Below, one piece after another: positions 1 through 11,418 of a stretch of 64,000 nucleotides of DNA. The notes under the pieces are model-generated. The model was not told the DNA's origin. It worked only from the letters and a program-made list of their open reading frames with translations, and searched no databases. Origin of the DNA: Chaetomium olivaceum (taxonomy: Eukaryota > Ascomycota > Sordariomycetes > Sordariales > Chaetomiaceae); NCBI GenBank assembly GCA_039881045.1, contig JAYWVB010000054.1, forward strand, positions 150,125 through 214,124, written 5' to 3'. The stretch's first letter is position 1; each line of letters starts with the position of its first letter. A program made the position numbers and the translations under genes.

Positions 1-608
1 GGCTCGCCTCCTCCTTTGAGAGACGATGGATTCGAATTCTTGAAATGAAGCGATGGTCTTTGTTGAGATGGGAAGTCACTTGCAGCGCACCGGAACCTGG
101 AAGTTGGTTCTCATCGACCACCAATTGCAGTGGCTTTTCGACTTTGACGTTGTCGGGCAGACACTGTGCGAGTAGACAGTGTTATGATGGAGAATACAGT
201 GCGCACTGCCCCACAGGAGCTTCCCAGCCACCGACATCCCTGAAGCGGTCGGGTTCCCCCAAATTTCACATGCCCCGCGAGCGCCAGTTCCCTTTACGCG
301 CCGCTAGACGCGTCCATCGTCCCCAGCTTCCTCATATCGCACCTACCAGTCTGCGAATCGCAAAACGGCGCACTTGGTTACAAGTCAGCTTCTCCTGCTT
401 TATCAAAGCCGTTTCCTGACTCTCTTGACTTTCGCCTCGAGTACTGTGACGCGTACAATCGCACTTGCTTTCAAATTCAAAACAAACTGAATTCGGCTTG
501 CGCCTGCGTAGATTCGCAACCAAATCAGTTCAATCCCAACCCACAACAGTTTTTTCCAGCTTTTGCTCCCAGAGGTATCATGCCCCGGAGCTACCTTCCC
601 AATACGTT
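1..608. other. Left edge and SFI1 upstream/leader region
   Basis: No convincing gene is seen. An open frame at 45-419 has no recognisable protein features and looks like chance. The stretch probably carries the SFI1 promoter and 5' leader. It contains two perfect ACGCGT hexamers (308-313 and 449-454) and a third TTACGCG (294-300), described separately. Confidence 0.5.
308..454. promoter_or_regulatory. Putative MCB (Mlu cell-cycle box) pair upstream of SFI1
   Basis: ACGCGT occurs at 308-313 and 449-454, 296 and 155 bases before the chosen SFI1 start. In fungi this hexamer is the binding site of MBF-type (Mbp1/Swi6) G1/S transcription factors. The hexamer also turns up by chance in coding DNA of this window, so assignment rests on position and on the cell-cycle role of SFI1. 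Confidence 0.35.
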
Positions 609-3600
609 ATGCAACACCAATCGTCTGCTTTTCATCATGGCGATCCAAATGAGCCTGCTTCTCCCTCTGTTGCCGATTCTACTACATCTTCTGTTTTTCA
701 CTACATCAGTGGTCGCAATGAGCCATACTCAGACGAAGGTGAGTTCGCTTTGACATATCTCGTTATTTATTTGCCACTGCGACCTAGTTACCCACCCTAT
801 CTGCTGGCCGCGAGCTGACCTGTATGCCTCCAGACATCGAGCTGGTTCACGAAATCGTCACACTTGCGGAAGCCCTTTACCCAAATCTTCCGGAACGGGA
901 GCGCCTCCCTACCAACGCTTTGTTTCTCGCCGCCGAAGAAATCCTCCCCCGCCATGGCATCGACCCCGAAAACACGCCTTCCCACATCGCCCGGCTCATC
1001 TTTAAGATCGGAGGGCAGCGATCAGGGAACACGCTCGGCGATAAGTTTAGATCTGTCCTAGGAGGACTTGGTATTCAACTTGAATTCGTCCCAAGCAGCC
1101 CCTCAGCGAGACCCGACTCTCGCTCCTCATTGGCGCCCAGCTACACAAACACCGATGACCTACACCTCCAGTCGCAACAAACACTCGAACCTCCACGAAA
1201 GGTTGCTAGAGATGAACGTGATGGTGGAAGCGATTCTGGCCGAGAAGATAGCGGGCGAACCGCGTCCCCTGTTCAACCTCCAGTCTCACTTGGATTTGGA
1301 TCTGATGCTCGACTTCGAGCTGTTCAAGAACCCCTGCACCTTGATGCAGGATCCCCTGTTGTGGATATGGAATTACTGGAACGAAAACTGCAGCATTTGA
1401 GATCGCAGGAGGACGGAGCGCTCACAAAGGATGTTTTTGGTGTGTGGCATGCAATCGCCTGCCAAACAAAACGGAACAACGACGAGCTGAAATCAATCGC
1501 CACCGAGTACGATAACAACGATCTCCTTGGCGAGGTGCTCGACATCTGGAGTGAGGAGGCTGCGGCGGCGGAAGAACTGAGAGCCAAGGCCGAAGAAGCG
1601 GCCAAATACGAGGCATATGTTGAAAAGATGGAGAAACGTGCCAGCAGGGTCTACGAGATCGTTACCATTCACAACGTGTTTGCTGAGTGGCAGGGGCGAG
1701 CTCAAGAAGAGCTCGAGCGGACGGCAGTGGCACGCAGGCATCTGGTACGGAAGCGGACATTCGAGGGCTGGCACGCGCAACATGTCAAAGACGAGACCAA
1801 AGTCAGGAACTTCATTTTGAGCCATACCCTCCAAAAATGGGGGCAGGTCGCCCTGCATCACGAGGTTCGCTACGAGGTCGCCGCGCAGTGGTACCAGCAA
1901 GAAGTTTGCAAGCAAAGCCTTCACACGATGTGGAAGGAATCTAAGCAACGTTTCGCAGACGAGTTCTACGCTGTTGGCTTGGCCGGACAATGTTTAGGCG
2001 CCTGGGCTGACAAGGCGCGCGATGCTCGGGACGAGTACCAGGTGGCGGTGGCACTAGACGAGAGACTCGTGCTCGACGAGGTAGTTAATATCTGGCTCGA
2101 AGAGGTGGACGTACAGCAGTACAACGCATACGAGTGCACCAGGCAATGGCTGGTCCTGGGTTGTCGCAGAGACTTGGATTACTGGCAGGAGCAAGCCAGA
2201 CTCTCCGCCTTGTTGAGGCAGTACAACGACAAACAGGAGCGAGACACGGCAATACTGGCCCTGGAAATGTGGAACAACGTCTTCCAAGACGCAAAACAAG
2301 AAACCGCTGTTGCCGACGCTTTCCTGCTCAACGAGCCCTTGGGTCACTGGGAACGCGAGATGAAGCTCAAATTGTTCATTGAGCGCGATGAATTCGAGAC
2401 TAGGGCTACGATTCTTGAGCACTGGGCTCTTGAAGAGAAGCTTACCTGGTACCAAGGACATTTGGAAACTAAAACCAAACGACAAGCCCTTGAGACCCTC
2501 TTTGCCGCTTCTAGGCAAGCTCGCGGCGAGCGAGAACGACATGAACAGGAGGCCGATTACATCGATACATATTACACTCAAACCGGGGTGGTCGGCATTT
2601 GGCTTGAAGAAACCGACGAGATGTGGAAATACCAGCAGAACGCCGACCTCGTAAATCTCTACCGCACAACCCGACCATGCGTGGACTATTGGCGAGAGCG
2701 ATGTCAGCAGATCCAGGCTCGCGACGGGGTTTACCGGAGAAAGGCGGACAAGCAGAGGGCCAGATCCATCGTATCCAACGTCCTCGATAAATGGCCAGCT
2801 GTCGCCGAGGCCACACGGAGGGAGCGGATGATGACCTCGCTTCGCCAGTTTCGGCGAAATTACAAGGTTGAGCTGGCCCAGGAGTGTCTTGGAAAATGGT
2901 TAGATGCTACCGCAGATGCATTTGATGCGCACCACGATGCCCGCCAGACAAATCTTAACTACAAACGGGAGGACCTCAACGACTGCCTCGACCTCTGGAT
3001 TCGCGCGGCAAAGAGGTTAGAAAACGTTCAGCAGATCGCCGCGGATGCCGAAGTTGAAGTCTACTGCGGGAAATGGCATGTGCAGTTCCAGGAAGCGAAG
3101 GAGAACATGCAAGACGCCGTCGACTACGACACGGAGCAGATTCGGAAACGCTGCTGGGAGAAATGGGAGTTCCAGAACCTCCAGAACGAAAGCAAGCGGC
3201 ACATGGCTGCTACATTAAAAGAAAAGAACGAACGACGCGTCCACCGTCGGATACTCGGTGAATGGCAACAGAAGGCTGTTCCCGACGCAACGGCACGCAA
3301 CAACCCTCACCTCAGCACCCTCTCCGCTCGACGCAGCGTCCGGCAGCAACTCGCACGGTCATCCACAGCTGCAACAGGCTTCTACACGGCCAGTCAGTTG
3401 GCCACTCTTCGCCCACGCGACTCTGTTTCCGCCCTCGGCCCCATGCCCGAATTCGACGAAGACCCTTTAATACCCGACTTGGATGACCCCGGTTTTATGA
3501 GCACGCCGACAAGATGGACAGGTAGCATGCGGACTCTTGCCTACCGTCCGACTTCGACACCATCAGCCATCTTACCGTCACCCCATGAACGAGAGCTGAG

Positions 3601-3685
3601 GCGACAATATGGCACTGGGGGCTTGAGGCCCAGAGTGGAGTTCGCCGACATCAATGAAGAGTCTGCAGAGGACTTGTATGGATGA
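609..3685 (+). CDS. SFI1: Sfi1-like spindle pole body protein
   Basis: Centrin-binding protein of the spindle pole body half-bridge, needed for its duplication. Exons 609-738 and 834-3685 give about 993 residues. The intron (739-833) starts GTGAGT and ends CAG, and only this phase-1 join links the upstream frame ending EPYSDE to the downstream frame DIELVHEIV. The first about 130 residues match the conserved N-terminal region of fungal Sfi1. Residues about 230-830 carry more than twenty degenerate repeats centred on tryptophan (VFGVWHA, VLDIWSEE, VFAEWQGR, TFEGWHAQ), the hallmark of the long Sfi1 centrin-binding helix. The C-terminal about 120 residues are Ser/Pro-rich and look disordered, as expected for the regulated tail. 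Start chosen at the MQHQ methionine at 609; an upstream in-frame Met at 465 would add 48 unrelated residues. No frame damage is seen over 2.9 kb. Confidence 0.9.
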
Positions 3686-4329
3686 TAATTCTTTTCTTCT
3701 ATCTTTTTATCGGGTTTGGTCACAAAGGAGTTTTGGTTGAAACGAAAGAGGAACGGACTTAAATACCTCGCAGGGGAAGAGGTTGGGTTTAAAGCATAGC
3801 TACTGGCGTTTGCATTGGGGTTGAAAATGGGCTGGATCAGTTGTTTTTCGTCAGGGTCGTTGGATATACCCAAGACATGCATTGAGCATCGATAGGCGTT
3901 TGGATTCTTGGACCAAGGTCCCGGTTTGTATCACTGGATTTGTGGGGTAACGGGGATAGGCCCGGCCACGTGTGGCTTATGAAATGAACACCTAGATGAT
4001 GGTCTGGATCAATAGTGCTCCAAAGCTGATGATTATGTGCGTCCCGCCGAGGGAACCTCGGAAGGGTGTTTACACTTTAGCCCAGAGACGCGCCGGAGCT
4101 GCCATTGCCGGGCCCTTGGGTGTGCCCCAGCCACGGGTCCACTTCTCTCCCGTGCCTGGATGGGTCTCCATCTAAGCATAACAGGAAGGCGGTGGGTCAA
4201 GATTCTGCCAGGGCGCACCGATTTTCCACAAACCCACAGAACTTGCAATTTATTTCGTTTTCCTCCTCCCGTCAAGATCACGGCGATCAACAGTCAACTC
4301 CTTGTCCTCAGTCGGCACTATCAATCAAA
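3686..4329. other. SFI1-RPL26 intergenic region
   Basis: Holds the SFI1 3' end and the RPL26 promoter. A CACGTG E-box lies at 3967-3972 and a pyrimidine-rich stretch near 4260-4270 precedes the RPL26 start, as is common in fungal promoters. No coding signal is seen. Confidence 0.4.
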
Positions 4330-4873
4330 ATGGTCAAGGTTAGCGCAAGTAAGTATTAAAATGCTCTTATATGTCATTCGGTCAATTTGATAATTAACAA
4401 GCCATTCATAGACATCTCGTCGTCGAGGCGTAAGTCTCGCAAGGCGCACTTCAGCGCGCCTTCGAGCATCCGGCGCAACATCATGAGCGCCCCCCTCAGC
4501 AAGGAGCTCCGCGAGAAGTACAACGTATGTTGCCGGCATGCCCATCTCATGTTGAAGCGCACTGTTGAATTAACCCATTCGCACATAGGTCCGGAGCATG
4601 CCCATCCGCAAGGACGACGAGGTCCAGATTGTCCGTGGCCTGAACAAGGACAAGGAGGGCAAGGTCACCTCGGTCTACCGTCTCAAATATGTCATTCACA
4701 TTGAGCGTGTCACCCGCGACAAGGCCAGCGGCCAGAGCGTTCCCCTGGGCATCCACCCCAGCAACGTTGTCATCACCAAGCTCAAGATCGACAAGGACCG
4801 CGAGGACATCCTGGCCCGCATCAAGGCCGGCCGCGACCAGGTCGCTCGTGCCCAGGGCAAGAACAAGGCTTGA
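4330..4873 (+). CDS. rpl26: 60S ribosomal protein L26 (uL24)
   Basis: Component of the large ribosomal subunit near the peptide exit. Exons 4330-4348, 4412-4524 and 4589-4873 encode 138 residues, the usual length. Introns are 63 and 64 nt with GTAAGT and GTATGT donors. The first exon encodes only MVKVSA plus one base, a typical ribosomal-protein arrangement. The second exon carries SSSRRKSRKAHFSAPSS and the third the KOW motif VQIVRGLNKDKEGKV, then the conserved IHPSNVVITKLK. The basic tail ends KNKA. All phases join cleanly and no frame problem is present. Confidence 0.97.
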
Positions 4874-6293
4874 ATTCCCTGAGCCGGCGTTGGAGGAATG
4901 ACAAAAAGGACGACAAAAAGGAACAACTCGGTTCGGTTGCGACGAAGAGAAATACCCAGCATTGCTTTGTCGAAGGTTTACCCGGTCGACACCTGGCGTC
5001 TTTGCGGCTTCTGTTTACGGATGCATATTTGGGCGGTTGTCTGTTTGTCAACTTGACATGACATGACTTCACGCACGGGACGGACCCCGAAATCTAGATG
5101 CAGAGTCAACGAATCGAGACATTGTTCTCAATGGCCATTTCACAATGCCAGTCGCTTCGCGCGCGCTGTGAAATGTTCCATGGGAGGTTTTCCCGAAGCC
5201 CATGCCTCTTGCAGGTTCCGCAGAGGCTTTAGATTGCCGTTGACTTGGTGACTATGTGTCGTGTGTACTAACAACCCTAGGGATGTCGGGATATGAATAG
5301 CCACATGAGCATTCGGTCGTCAGAGTGACCATGAAGCTCGGCATTGTCCGTTTTCCATCCCTTGTTACCTGAGAAGGTAGAGACACCAACCGCTAGGATA
5401 TCTCCGCGTTGACCACTAGCCCAATGGTTTTCGAGGTATACGACTGGCGAAGAGCAAGCCCAGCAATGGGGGATCACCAGTTCCCTGTTGTTCTCGGCTG
5501 CAGACTTCCACGGAGATTATTCGATGAGAATGGAGGTTTGATGTCGAGGCACATGATGAGAGTCATCTCAATCGTAGATTTCACCAGCTCGGCGCCATGT
5601 GGCAGCGTAAGGCTCGGCAGATGGGCCGCCGGTCTTAGCGCGCAAGACAAAGTTCCAAGAAGCAAAAGATATGAAACAAGAGACTGGATTCCGTAACCAA
5701 TGAGTCTAAACAGCGTGTTTGACGAAATGCGTGCGGTGAATGAGAGGAACCACGCGAGGACCTTGGTGGTCTTGTGAGCTCTCCGTTGTTTCCGTCCCAT
5801 TTTACCACGGCCTTTTTGAACTTGTTTATATATATCGTATAAGATACGAATCGGAAGAGGCCTTGCCATTCACGTTCTGCGCTCTCGATTGACATCATCT
5901 CAGCCGTCCAGGGGATTTCCAAGTTTGTTGTTTTGGCCGTTGCAGGGTAAATGTGGTTGCCAGGGGCGCCTGCATGTACATGTACCTTCCTGGGGCGGCA
6001 ACGGCTCCCTTTGTTCAAGGTTGCATCCTGCAACTTGGGGCTTGACGACGCCATCTACCTACCAAAACCCTTGATACGCGCCACTGTGTTGCTATTTGCT
6101 GGATTCGAGGAATCCGGACTGGCATTCGCGATTTGTTTGGGTATCCGGGCTTCCCTGCCAAGGGCGGCTGGCTCGAGCATCCTCCAGCCTTAAGCTCGCA
6201 CCATCCCACTTGAGCGACTTGACTCGGTTTGGCACTGGGGCTTGCATCGATCGCCAACCCCTCAACCCCGCCGCGACGTCGGTACCCAACAAG
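4874..6293. other. RPL26-hymA intergenic region
   Basis: About 1.4 kb without a supportable gene. Several 60-140 codon frames on both strands overlap one another and lack domain features. A small AT-rich patch (TATATATATCGTATAAGATACG-like) sits around 5825-5850. The right part must hold the hymA promoter and leader. Confidence 0.4.
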
Positions 6294-7595
6294 ATGTCTT
6301 TTTTCTTTGGGAGAACCCGCACAAGGACAAACACCACGGATCTCGCCAAGCAGGCAAGAGACCATGTCACGAAACTGCAGGACGGGCCGCAAGGGGCCGC
6401 AAAGGTAAACATCAACAACACGATACCCCGCCGGGCGTGCGCCTCCATCCGTCCCGCTGACTTTCAGTCCAGGCCGAGGAGCTCGCAAAGGTGCTCGCGC
6501 AGATGAAACAGGTCCTACAGGGCACACACGGTGCGTCCGATTCCCGGGGAGCCCGACGCCGACGGCAATCCCCCCGCTGACCGCCCAGCAGAGGCCGAAC
6601 CGAATACGGAGCAGATCTACCAATTGGTGACGGGCATGATCGAAGAAGATCTCCTCTACCTCCTCGCCGTCCACCTCCACCGCCTGCCCTTCGAGTCACG
6701 AAAGGATACACAGGTCATTTTCTCCTACATCTTCCGCTTCCGTCCGCCAACAGGGCCCCAAAAGCCCGAACCGCTCGCGCTAGCTTACGTCGTCGAAAAG
6801 CGGCCGCAAGTGCTAGTGGAACTGTGTAAGGGGTACGATCACAAGGAGAGCGCCACGCCAGCGGGCACTGTATTGAGAGAGGTGCTGAAGAACGAGGCGG
6901 CCGCCGCGATAATATTGTATGATGACGGCGAGGAACAGGGGTCTAGTGCCAGGGGGGTGGGGGGCATCAACCCGGACCGGCCGCAGAGTGGGAGGGGGGT
7001 ATTCTGGAATTTCTTTGACTGGATCGACAAGAGCTCGTTTGAAGTGAGCGCGGATGCGTTCACGACCTTCAGGGTGAATTAACCAAGCGCCAGGCCCCGT
7101 ATATGTCGCGTAGCTAACGTTTGCAGGAACTCATCACCAAGCACAAAGATCTGGTCCCTCGCTACCTAGCCGTCAACTTTGACTTATTCTTCGACCGGTA
7201 CAATAACGTGCTGGTCCAGTCAAACAGCTACGTCACGAAGCGGCAGTCGATCAAACTGCTAGGCGAAATCCTGCTTGACCGCGCCAACTACAACATCATG
7301 ACGGCCTACGTCGACCGCGGCGAACATCTCAAGATCTGCATGAACCTGCTGCGCGACGACCGCAAGATGGTTCAGTACGAGGGCTTCCACGTGTTCAAGG
7401 TCTTTGTGGCCAACCCCCCACAAGTCCGTGCCCGTGCAGAAGATCCTGATCATGAACCGGGACAAACTGCTGCAGTTCCTATCGCACTTTCTGGAGGACC
7501 GTACCGAGGACGAGCAGTTCATCGATGAGCGCGAGTTTCTGATCAAGCAGATTCGGAATTTGCCGCCTGCACCCGTGCCACCGCCACAGCGGTAG
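6294..7595 (+). CDS. hymA: MO25/Cab39 family scaffold protein (hymA-like), frame interrupted
   Basis: MO25 proteins scaffold STRADα/germinal-centre-type kinases; fungal HymA acts in conidiophore development and polarity/septation (RAM/SIN-type) signalling. Exons 6294-6404, 6473-6530, 6592-7073 and 7127-7595 give about 372 residues. The start MSFFFGRTRTRT matches the family N-terminus. Diagnostic stretches include EQIYQLVTGMIEEDLLYLL, YVTKRQSIKLLGEIL and QFIDEREFLIKQIRNLPPAP. All three introns join in phase. The last exon has C6 at 7414-7419 where the conserved peptide VANPHKSVPVQKIL needs C5, so the frame breaks 180 nt before the true stop. Everything after the run is perfectly conserved in the next frame, which favours a sequence error over a dead gene. 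Confidence 0.88.
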
Positions 7596-8519
7596 AGCCG
7601 TCGGTAGTGGTGTATTGGAAGTGCTGTGTGTGGAGAAACGGCGTTGGGGCGTAATAGAAGCCGGGCGTATGACGGTAATTCATGACATGGGCATTGCGAG
7701 GGATAGGGTACTATACAGCCACTGCTTACTATATAAATGTCTTTCAGGGTCTGTCTCAGTTTGATCCTCTGCAAGTTTTACTAATTGGGCGCATAAACAG
7801 ACGCCTGAGCAGGGAATTCTGGCTATCTGAGAGTAGCAGAAAGCCAGCTAAAGCACAGGGAAGTCGTTCCCTTCTTCCGGGGCAGAGCCGTGAAGAAATA
7901 TGCCCCCCACCGCGGTGTACTGCCCTCGGCAATTTCACAGTTCAAGAAAGCCAAAGCCTTGGTCCGCACTTCACTGCTGTTAATCGAAGTCACTAGACTG
8001 TGTAAGACGCCCCTGGCTCCCTGCCTATTCGAAGCCGAAGACTTGAAGCTCATCGTTTAGCTTAATGAAGGTAATCCATGTCTGTGAGAAAGCATGCCGG
8101 GTATAGCTAGAGTCAACTGAACGCGCCAAAACACCAGCTGAAAAAGCCATAGAAAGCCAGTTTCACACCGCCCAAACGCCCTCCCTGCCACTCAACGAAG
8201 AAACACCAAGAAGAGCCCAAACCAACCACGCCCAGTCATCCCCAAATTCCCGGTAAAAGCACGGCTCACCATCAACCAGTCCTATAGCCCCCTTTCCTCA
8301 GAACCCTTACCATCCCCAGCCCCAGTACCGCCATCAATCTCCCTCCATCCCCCCAAAACCTATCCACCACCACCCCAACCCTCCCGTGACCACCCGTACC
8401 GACCTCAAGGAGGGTAGCCACCCACCCGCACTAACCCCTAACCCCCCTCCCCTCCCCTCCCCTCCCCTCCCTCCCCTCCCCAACACACACACCCATTCCC
8501 CGCATTCCCGCGCTCTAGA
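7596..8519. other. Non-coding stretch 3' of hymA
   Basis: Holds the hymA 3' end and then increasingly C-rich sequence (from about 8260) that grades into the C-tract at 8442-8482. No open frame with coding character is seen. Confidence 0.4.
8431..8482 (-). repeat. C4T tract; G-quadruplex-prone (G4A)n on the minus strand
   Basis: The plus strand reads CTAACCCCTAACCCCCC and then repeated CCCCT units. The minus strand therefore has at least seven runs of three or more G within about 45 bases, well beyond the four needed for a G-quadruplex. It resembles, but is not, the fungal telomere repeat. Confidence 0.75.
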
Positions 8520-8525
8520 CAGGGA

Positions 8526-9505
8526 CTAACGCCTCCGGCGTCCAGCGCAGCGCCTCGCGGCGGTTGTTGACGCGCACGGCGGTGCCGTTGGGGGTGAGCT
8601 GCATGCTGTCGGTGATGAGGGCCAGGCGCATGGATGTGTATTGCAGGGCTGTGAATGGCGGGGGGTGGGGGGGTGGTGTATTGTTGGGGTTGTTGTGGTC
8701 GTGTGGTTGTGGTCGTGGCTGGGGTTGTGGGTGTGGTTGTCGTTGTGGTTGTCATTGTGGTTGTCGTTGGTTGGGCGGGTGATGTATGGGGGTGATGGGG
8801 CCGCGGTTGTGATTGTCGTTGCATTCATAGGGGGGTGGGCTTGGTAGTTGGCCTTTTGCGATTCCGTCAGGAGTGCTGTAGTAGGGTGAGTGGTCGGCGT
8901 GGGTATGAAGTCGCTGTTGATGTACGGGGACAGGTCGAGGCAGTCGATGGGATCGGCGGCTCGGGCGCTGGTGGTGCTAGTTTCTTCGAAGCCAGCGACG
9001 TAGAAGGCAGGGGCGGTCTGTAGGTTGCTTGTGGGTGTTGAACTCGGGGTTTCTCGAGGATACCCCCTGAACTGTAGTCGGAGGAGCCATGCTCATTGGG
9101 CTGGCCCGGGGCGCCGTGCGGCGGTGTGGCCAGGGGAAGAACCGAGAGAACTGTCCTCGAAGGGGTTCAGGGCTCTTGGTGTCTGCTGAGCGCACAAACT
9201 TGCGGAGGGCCAGGGCAGGCATGCTTCAAACTACCCCCTGTGCACATTTCATGTCTGTCTAGACTCTCGCTCATTCTCCGAATCAACAGGTTCTCGGGGT
9301 TCTCCGGCCGTGGGACAACATTTTCCGGAGCTGCCTCTGCGGCAGGCAGCTGCTGGGCTTGCCCTTGGTTGGACTGGTCCAAGGGCTGTGCTTCCACTTT
9401 GACATCTCCGCATAGTTTTCTTAATACGAGCCGCAATGTGTTTGCCCGGGGACCAACGGCGGCCCGCGCGTGGTACTTTGGCGTCGCTTGCTTGGCTGGC
9501 GACAT
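8526..9505 (-). pseudogene. Frame-broken unknown protein gene
   Basis: I do not recognise the family. Reading the minus strand, coding-like peptide is found in order but in changing frames: from 9505 a start MSPAKQATPKYHAR leading to PENPENLLIRRMSESL; near 9160 NPFEDSSLGSSPGHTAARRPG; near 9085 NEHGSSDYSSGG; from about 9060 to 8840 YPRETPSSTP and then DPIDCLDLSPYINSDFIPTP; a Thr/Asn-rich low-complexity section; and from about 8660 a plausible C-terminus LALITDSMQLTPNG ending at a stop near 8520. At least three frame changes have no obvious splice sites. It could be a decayed gene, or an intact gene hit by the same homopolymer indels seen in its neighbours. Confidence 0.35.
8690..8772 (+). repeat. 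GT-rich low-complexity tract (GTGGTTGTCGTT units)
   Basis: Imperfect repeats of GTGGTTGT/GTCGTTGT run through this segment. On the minus strand they would encode Thr/Asn/His-rich low-complexity protein within the broken gene described above. Such a tract is also prone to length errors. Confidence 0.7.
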
Positions 9506-10341
9506 TCTTCCATCGGCCGCCCCTCGGGGGCGAGGAGACGCTTGGCTGACGGCTTGTGCTTATTTCTGAAGGGCATATGAGGAATTTCCACTCATTCCGG
9601 TTGAGTCGACTTCGATATTTGGGGCTCCCAGCGTTTTCGCCCGGTTCTTGAGCCTGACGCCGAAAATCAAGCGAGTTCGCGGGGTGGCTGTCGAGCAAGC
9701 AGGACGGTCAAGCAAGGTTTACGAGCTGATAGTCTGTTGGGAGCCCGCGACCTTAGAAAAGAAATATAAGCTAGGAAATTTGCTTTTAGAGGAATATGGT
9801 GGGGGGTTGCGAAATTATACCGGCAAGGTTTGGGCGAAACAACTCGGGTGAAGTCTATCTCGGTGCCAGGAAGGAGCCGAAACTGCGTGAAGAAAGCTTT
9901 AGTGACTTGAATCAGCTGGATAAAACTGGGAATGTACTGCAATGAGCAACTAGTAATGTCTTTGCAGTCGGTGCGTTAACATGTCACCGGCTGGAAGAGC
10001 GTAAGCGTTTAGACAAGTCGTACGTGGTTCTGCGGACTTGCCCCCAAGTGTCACTCTTTGCAACTGATATCAAGGCTACGTCCCTTGTGAAGCTACACAT
10101 TGAAGCGATCAACGCCTATCTATCTATGGATTGAGCGCTCCCCTATCTCACGGAGACGATAATTTTCGTCCTTCTTCTTGGTGCGTTGGCCGCCGCCGGG
10201 GGTATCAAAAATTACAAAGAATAATCATATCAACAAACAGCCGTAAACACAACACGAGGCAACTCCATCCTCGACAACTCCCCAAGTCAACCACACTCCA
10301 ACCATATCATACGCCCCCAACTGAACCAGTTCGCGGCCTCG
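9506..10341. other. Intergenic region between the broken gene and the F-box gene
   Basis: About 0.8 kb with no supportable gene. The minus-strand frame at 9249-9698 overlaps the start of the broken gene in another frame. Nothing else of note is seen. Confidence 0.35.
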
Positions 10342-11418
10342 TCATGTTTCGTCCTCATCAGATTCTTCGTCTGGGTACGAAGTGAATATACCACCGATAC
10401 CCACCTCATTATCAAATTCCCAATCATCCGCGTGCTTGGAAAAACAAGACTTTGAGCGGTTCCCTCCAAAGTACGGGTGGAACTTCATCGGCTTCTCGGA
10501 CCCGTCTTTGACGCAAATACCAGTAGAAGCATCCCACACATGCACGTCCCCGCTCGGGGCCAGGTGCACCATCTCAGCGCGCTTGGGCTCTACCATCACC
10601 TTCACCAACGACTTCATCCGCGCGCGCATCTCATCCATCGGAACAGTCCGCTCCCGCGAGCCCCAATAAGGGCACGTCCTGCTCGAGTTGAGCTTGGGGT
10701 TATTCTCGGACACGCGGCCAAGGTACAGGCTCAGGGACAGTTCGCCGAGGGTGACGGGGCGGTCCTCGAGCGGCCACAGGGCCATGTGGCAGATGGAGCG
10801 CATGCGCAGGCGGAGGACGCGCAGGCGTGACAGCAGCGGCTGCACCGACTCGCAGAAGTGCATCGACGCGTGGCCCGCCACGTCGGTGCCGCACAGGTCC
10901 AGGTCCAGCGCCGTGACGTGCGTCAGCAGGCTCAGGTACGGCTCCACGCTGCGGATGCACAGGTAGTCGGCCTGCAGCGGGTCGGCGCGCCACGCCCGGT
11001 TCGGCCACCGTGCGGCGAAGCGTACTTCTTTGAGCTCGCGGAACTCGAGCAGCATCAGGCAGAACCGGGCTAGGTTGGCCGGCGTGTTGAAGCATGCGAT
11101 GTCTGCATTGCCGCCGCCACCGCTGCTGCTGCCCTTGACGCCTGGAAGCCCATCTAAAACGATGTTGACGCAGCGCAGGGACTTGCGCAGCTGGGCGCGT
11201 GACTTGTCGAGGGACCTAGACTTGCGGTGCACCAGGCGGCTGATGACGCGTGGAGTGAACTCGATACGCGTGTAGAAGGTGGGAAAGGCGAGGCTATACC
11301 AGCGCTTGGAGAGGGTTAGGCGGCGGCGGATATCTTGTTGGAAGAACGAAGGAGGTAGGCTCTCGAGGATCATGAGCCAGACCTCGGAGGGAAGGTGCGG
11401 GATGGGGATGGGGTCCAT
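10342..11418 (-). CDS. F-box domain protein
   Basis: Single-exon gene of 358 residues. The N-terminus (residues 7-45) reads IPHLPSEVWLMILESLPPSF and then RRRLTLSKRWYSLAFPTFY, a standard F-box that would bind Skp1 and make this a substrate receptor of an SCF ubiquitin ligase. The middle has leucine-rich segments (SLLTHVTALDLDLCG, LLSRLRVLRLRMRS) that suggest weak LRR-like folding. The C-terminus is acidic and ends ESDEDET. A poly-Gly/Ser insert lies at about residue 97-102. The substrate cannot be told from sequence. The gene stands alone, with no operon-like neighbours. Confidence 0.8.
   Translation of the reverse strand: MDPIPIPHLPSEVWLMILESLPPSFFQQDIRRRLTLSKRWYSLAFPTFYTRIEFTPRVISRLVHRKSRSLDKSRAQLRKSLRCVNIVLDGLPGVKGSSSGGGGNADIACFNTPANLARFCLMLLEFRELKEVRFAARWPNRAWRADPLQADYLCIRSVEPYLSLLTHVTALDLDLCGTDVAGHASMHFCESVQPLLSRLRVLRLRMRSICHMALWPLEDRPVTLGELSLSLYLGRVSENNPKLNSSRTCPYWGSRERTVPMDEMRARMKSLVKVMVEPKRAEMVHLAPSGDVHVWDASTGICVKDGSEKPMKFHPYFGGNRSKSCFSKHADDWEFDNEVGIGGIFTSYPDEESDEDET

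Noticed and set aside
45..419. 124-codon open frame at the left edge
   Set aside because: No domain, no splice continuation, and it overlaps the presumed SFI1 promoter.
8431..8482. Telomere-like sequence
   Set aside because: Only two TAACCCC units are present and the rest is CCCCT; it lies between genes and is not a terminal or interstitial TTAGGG array.
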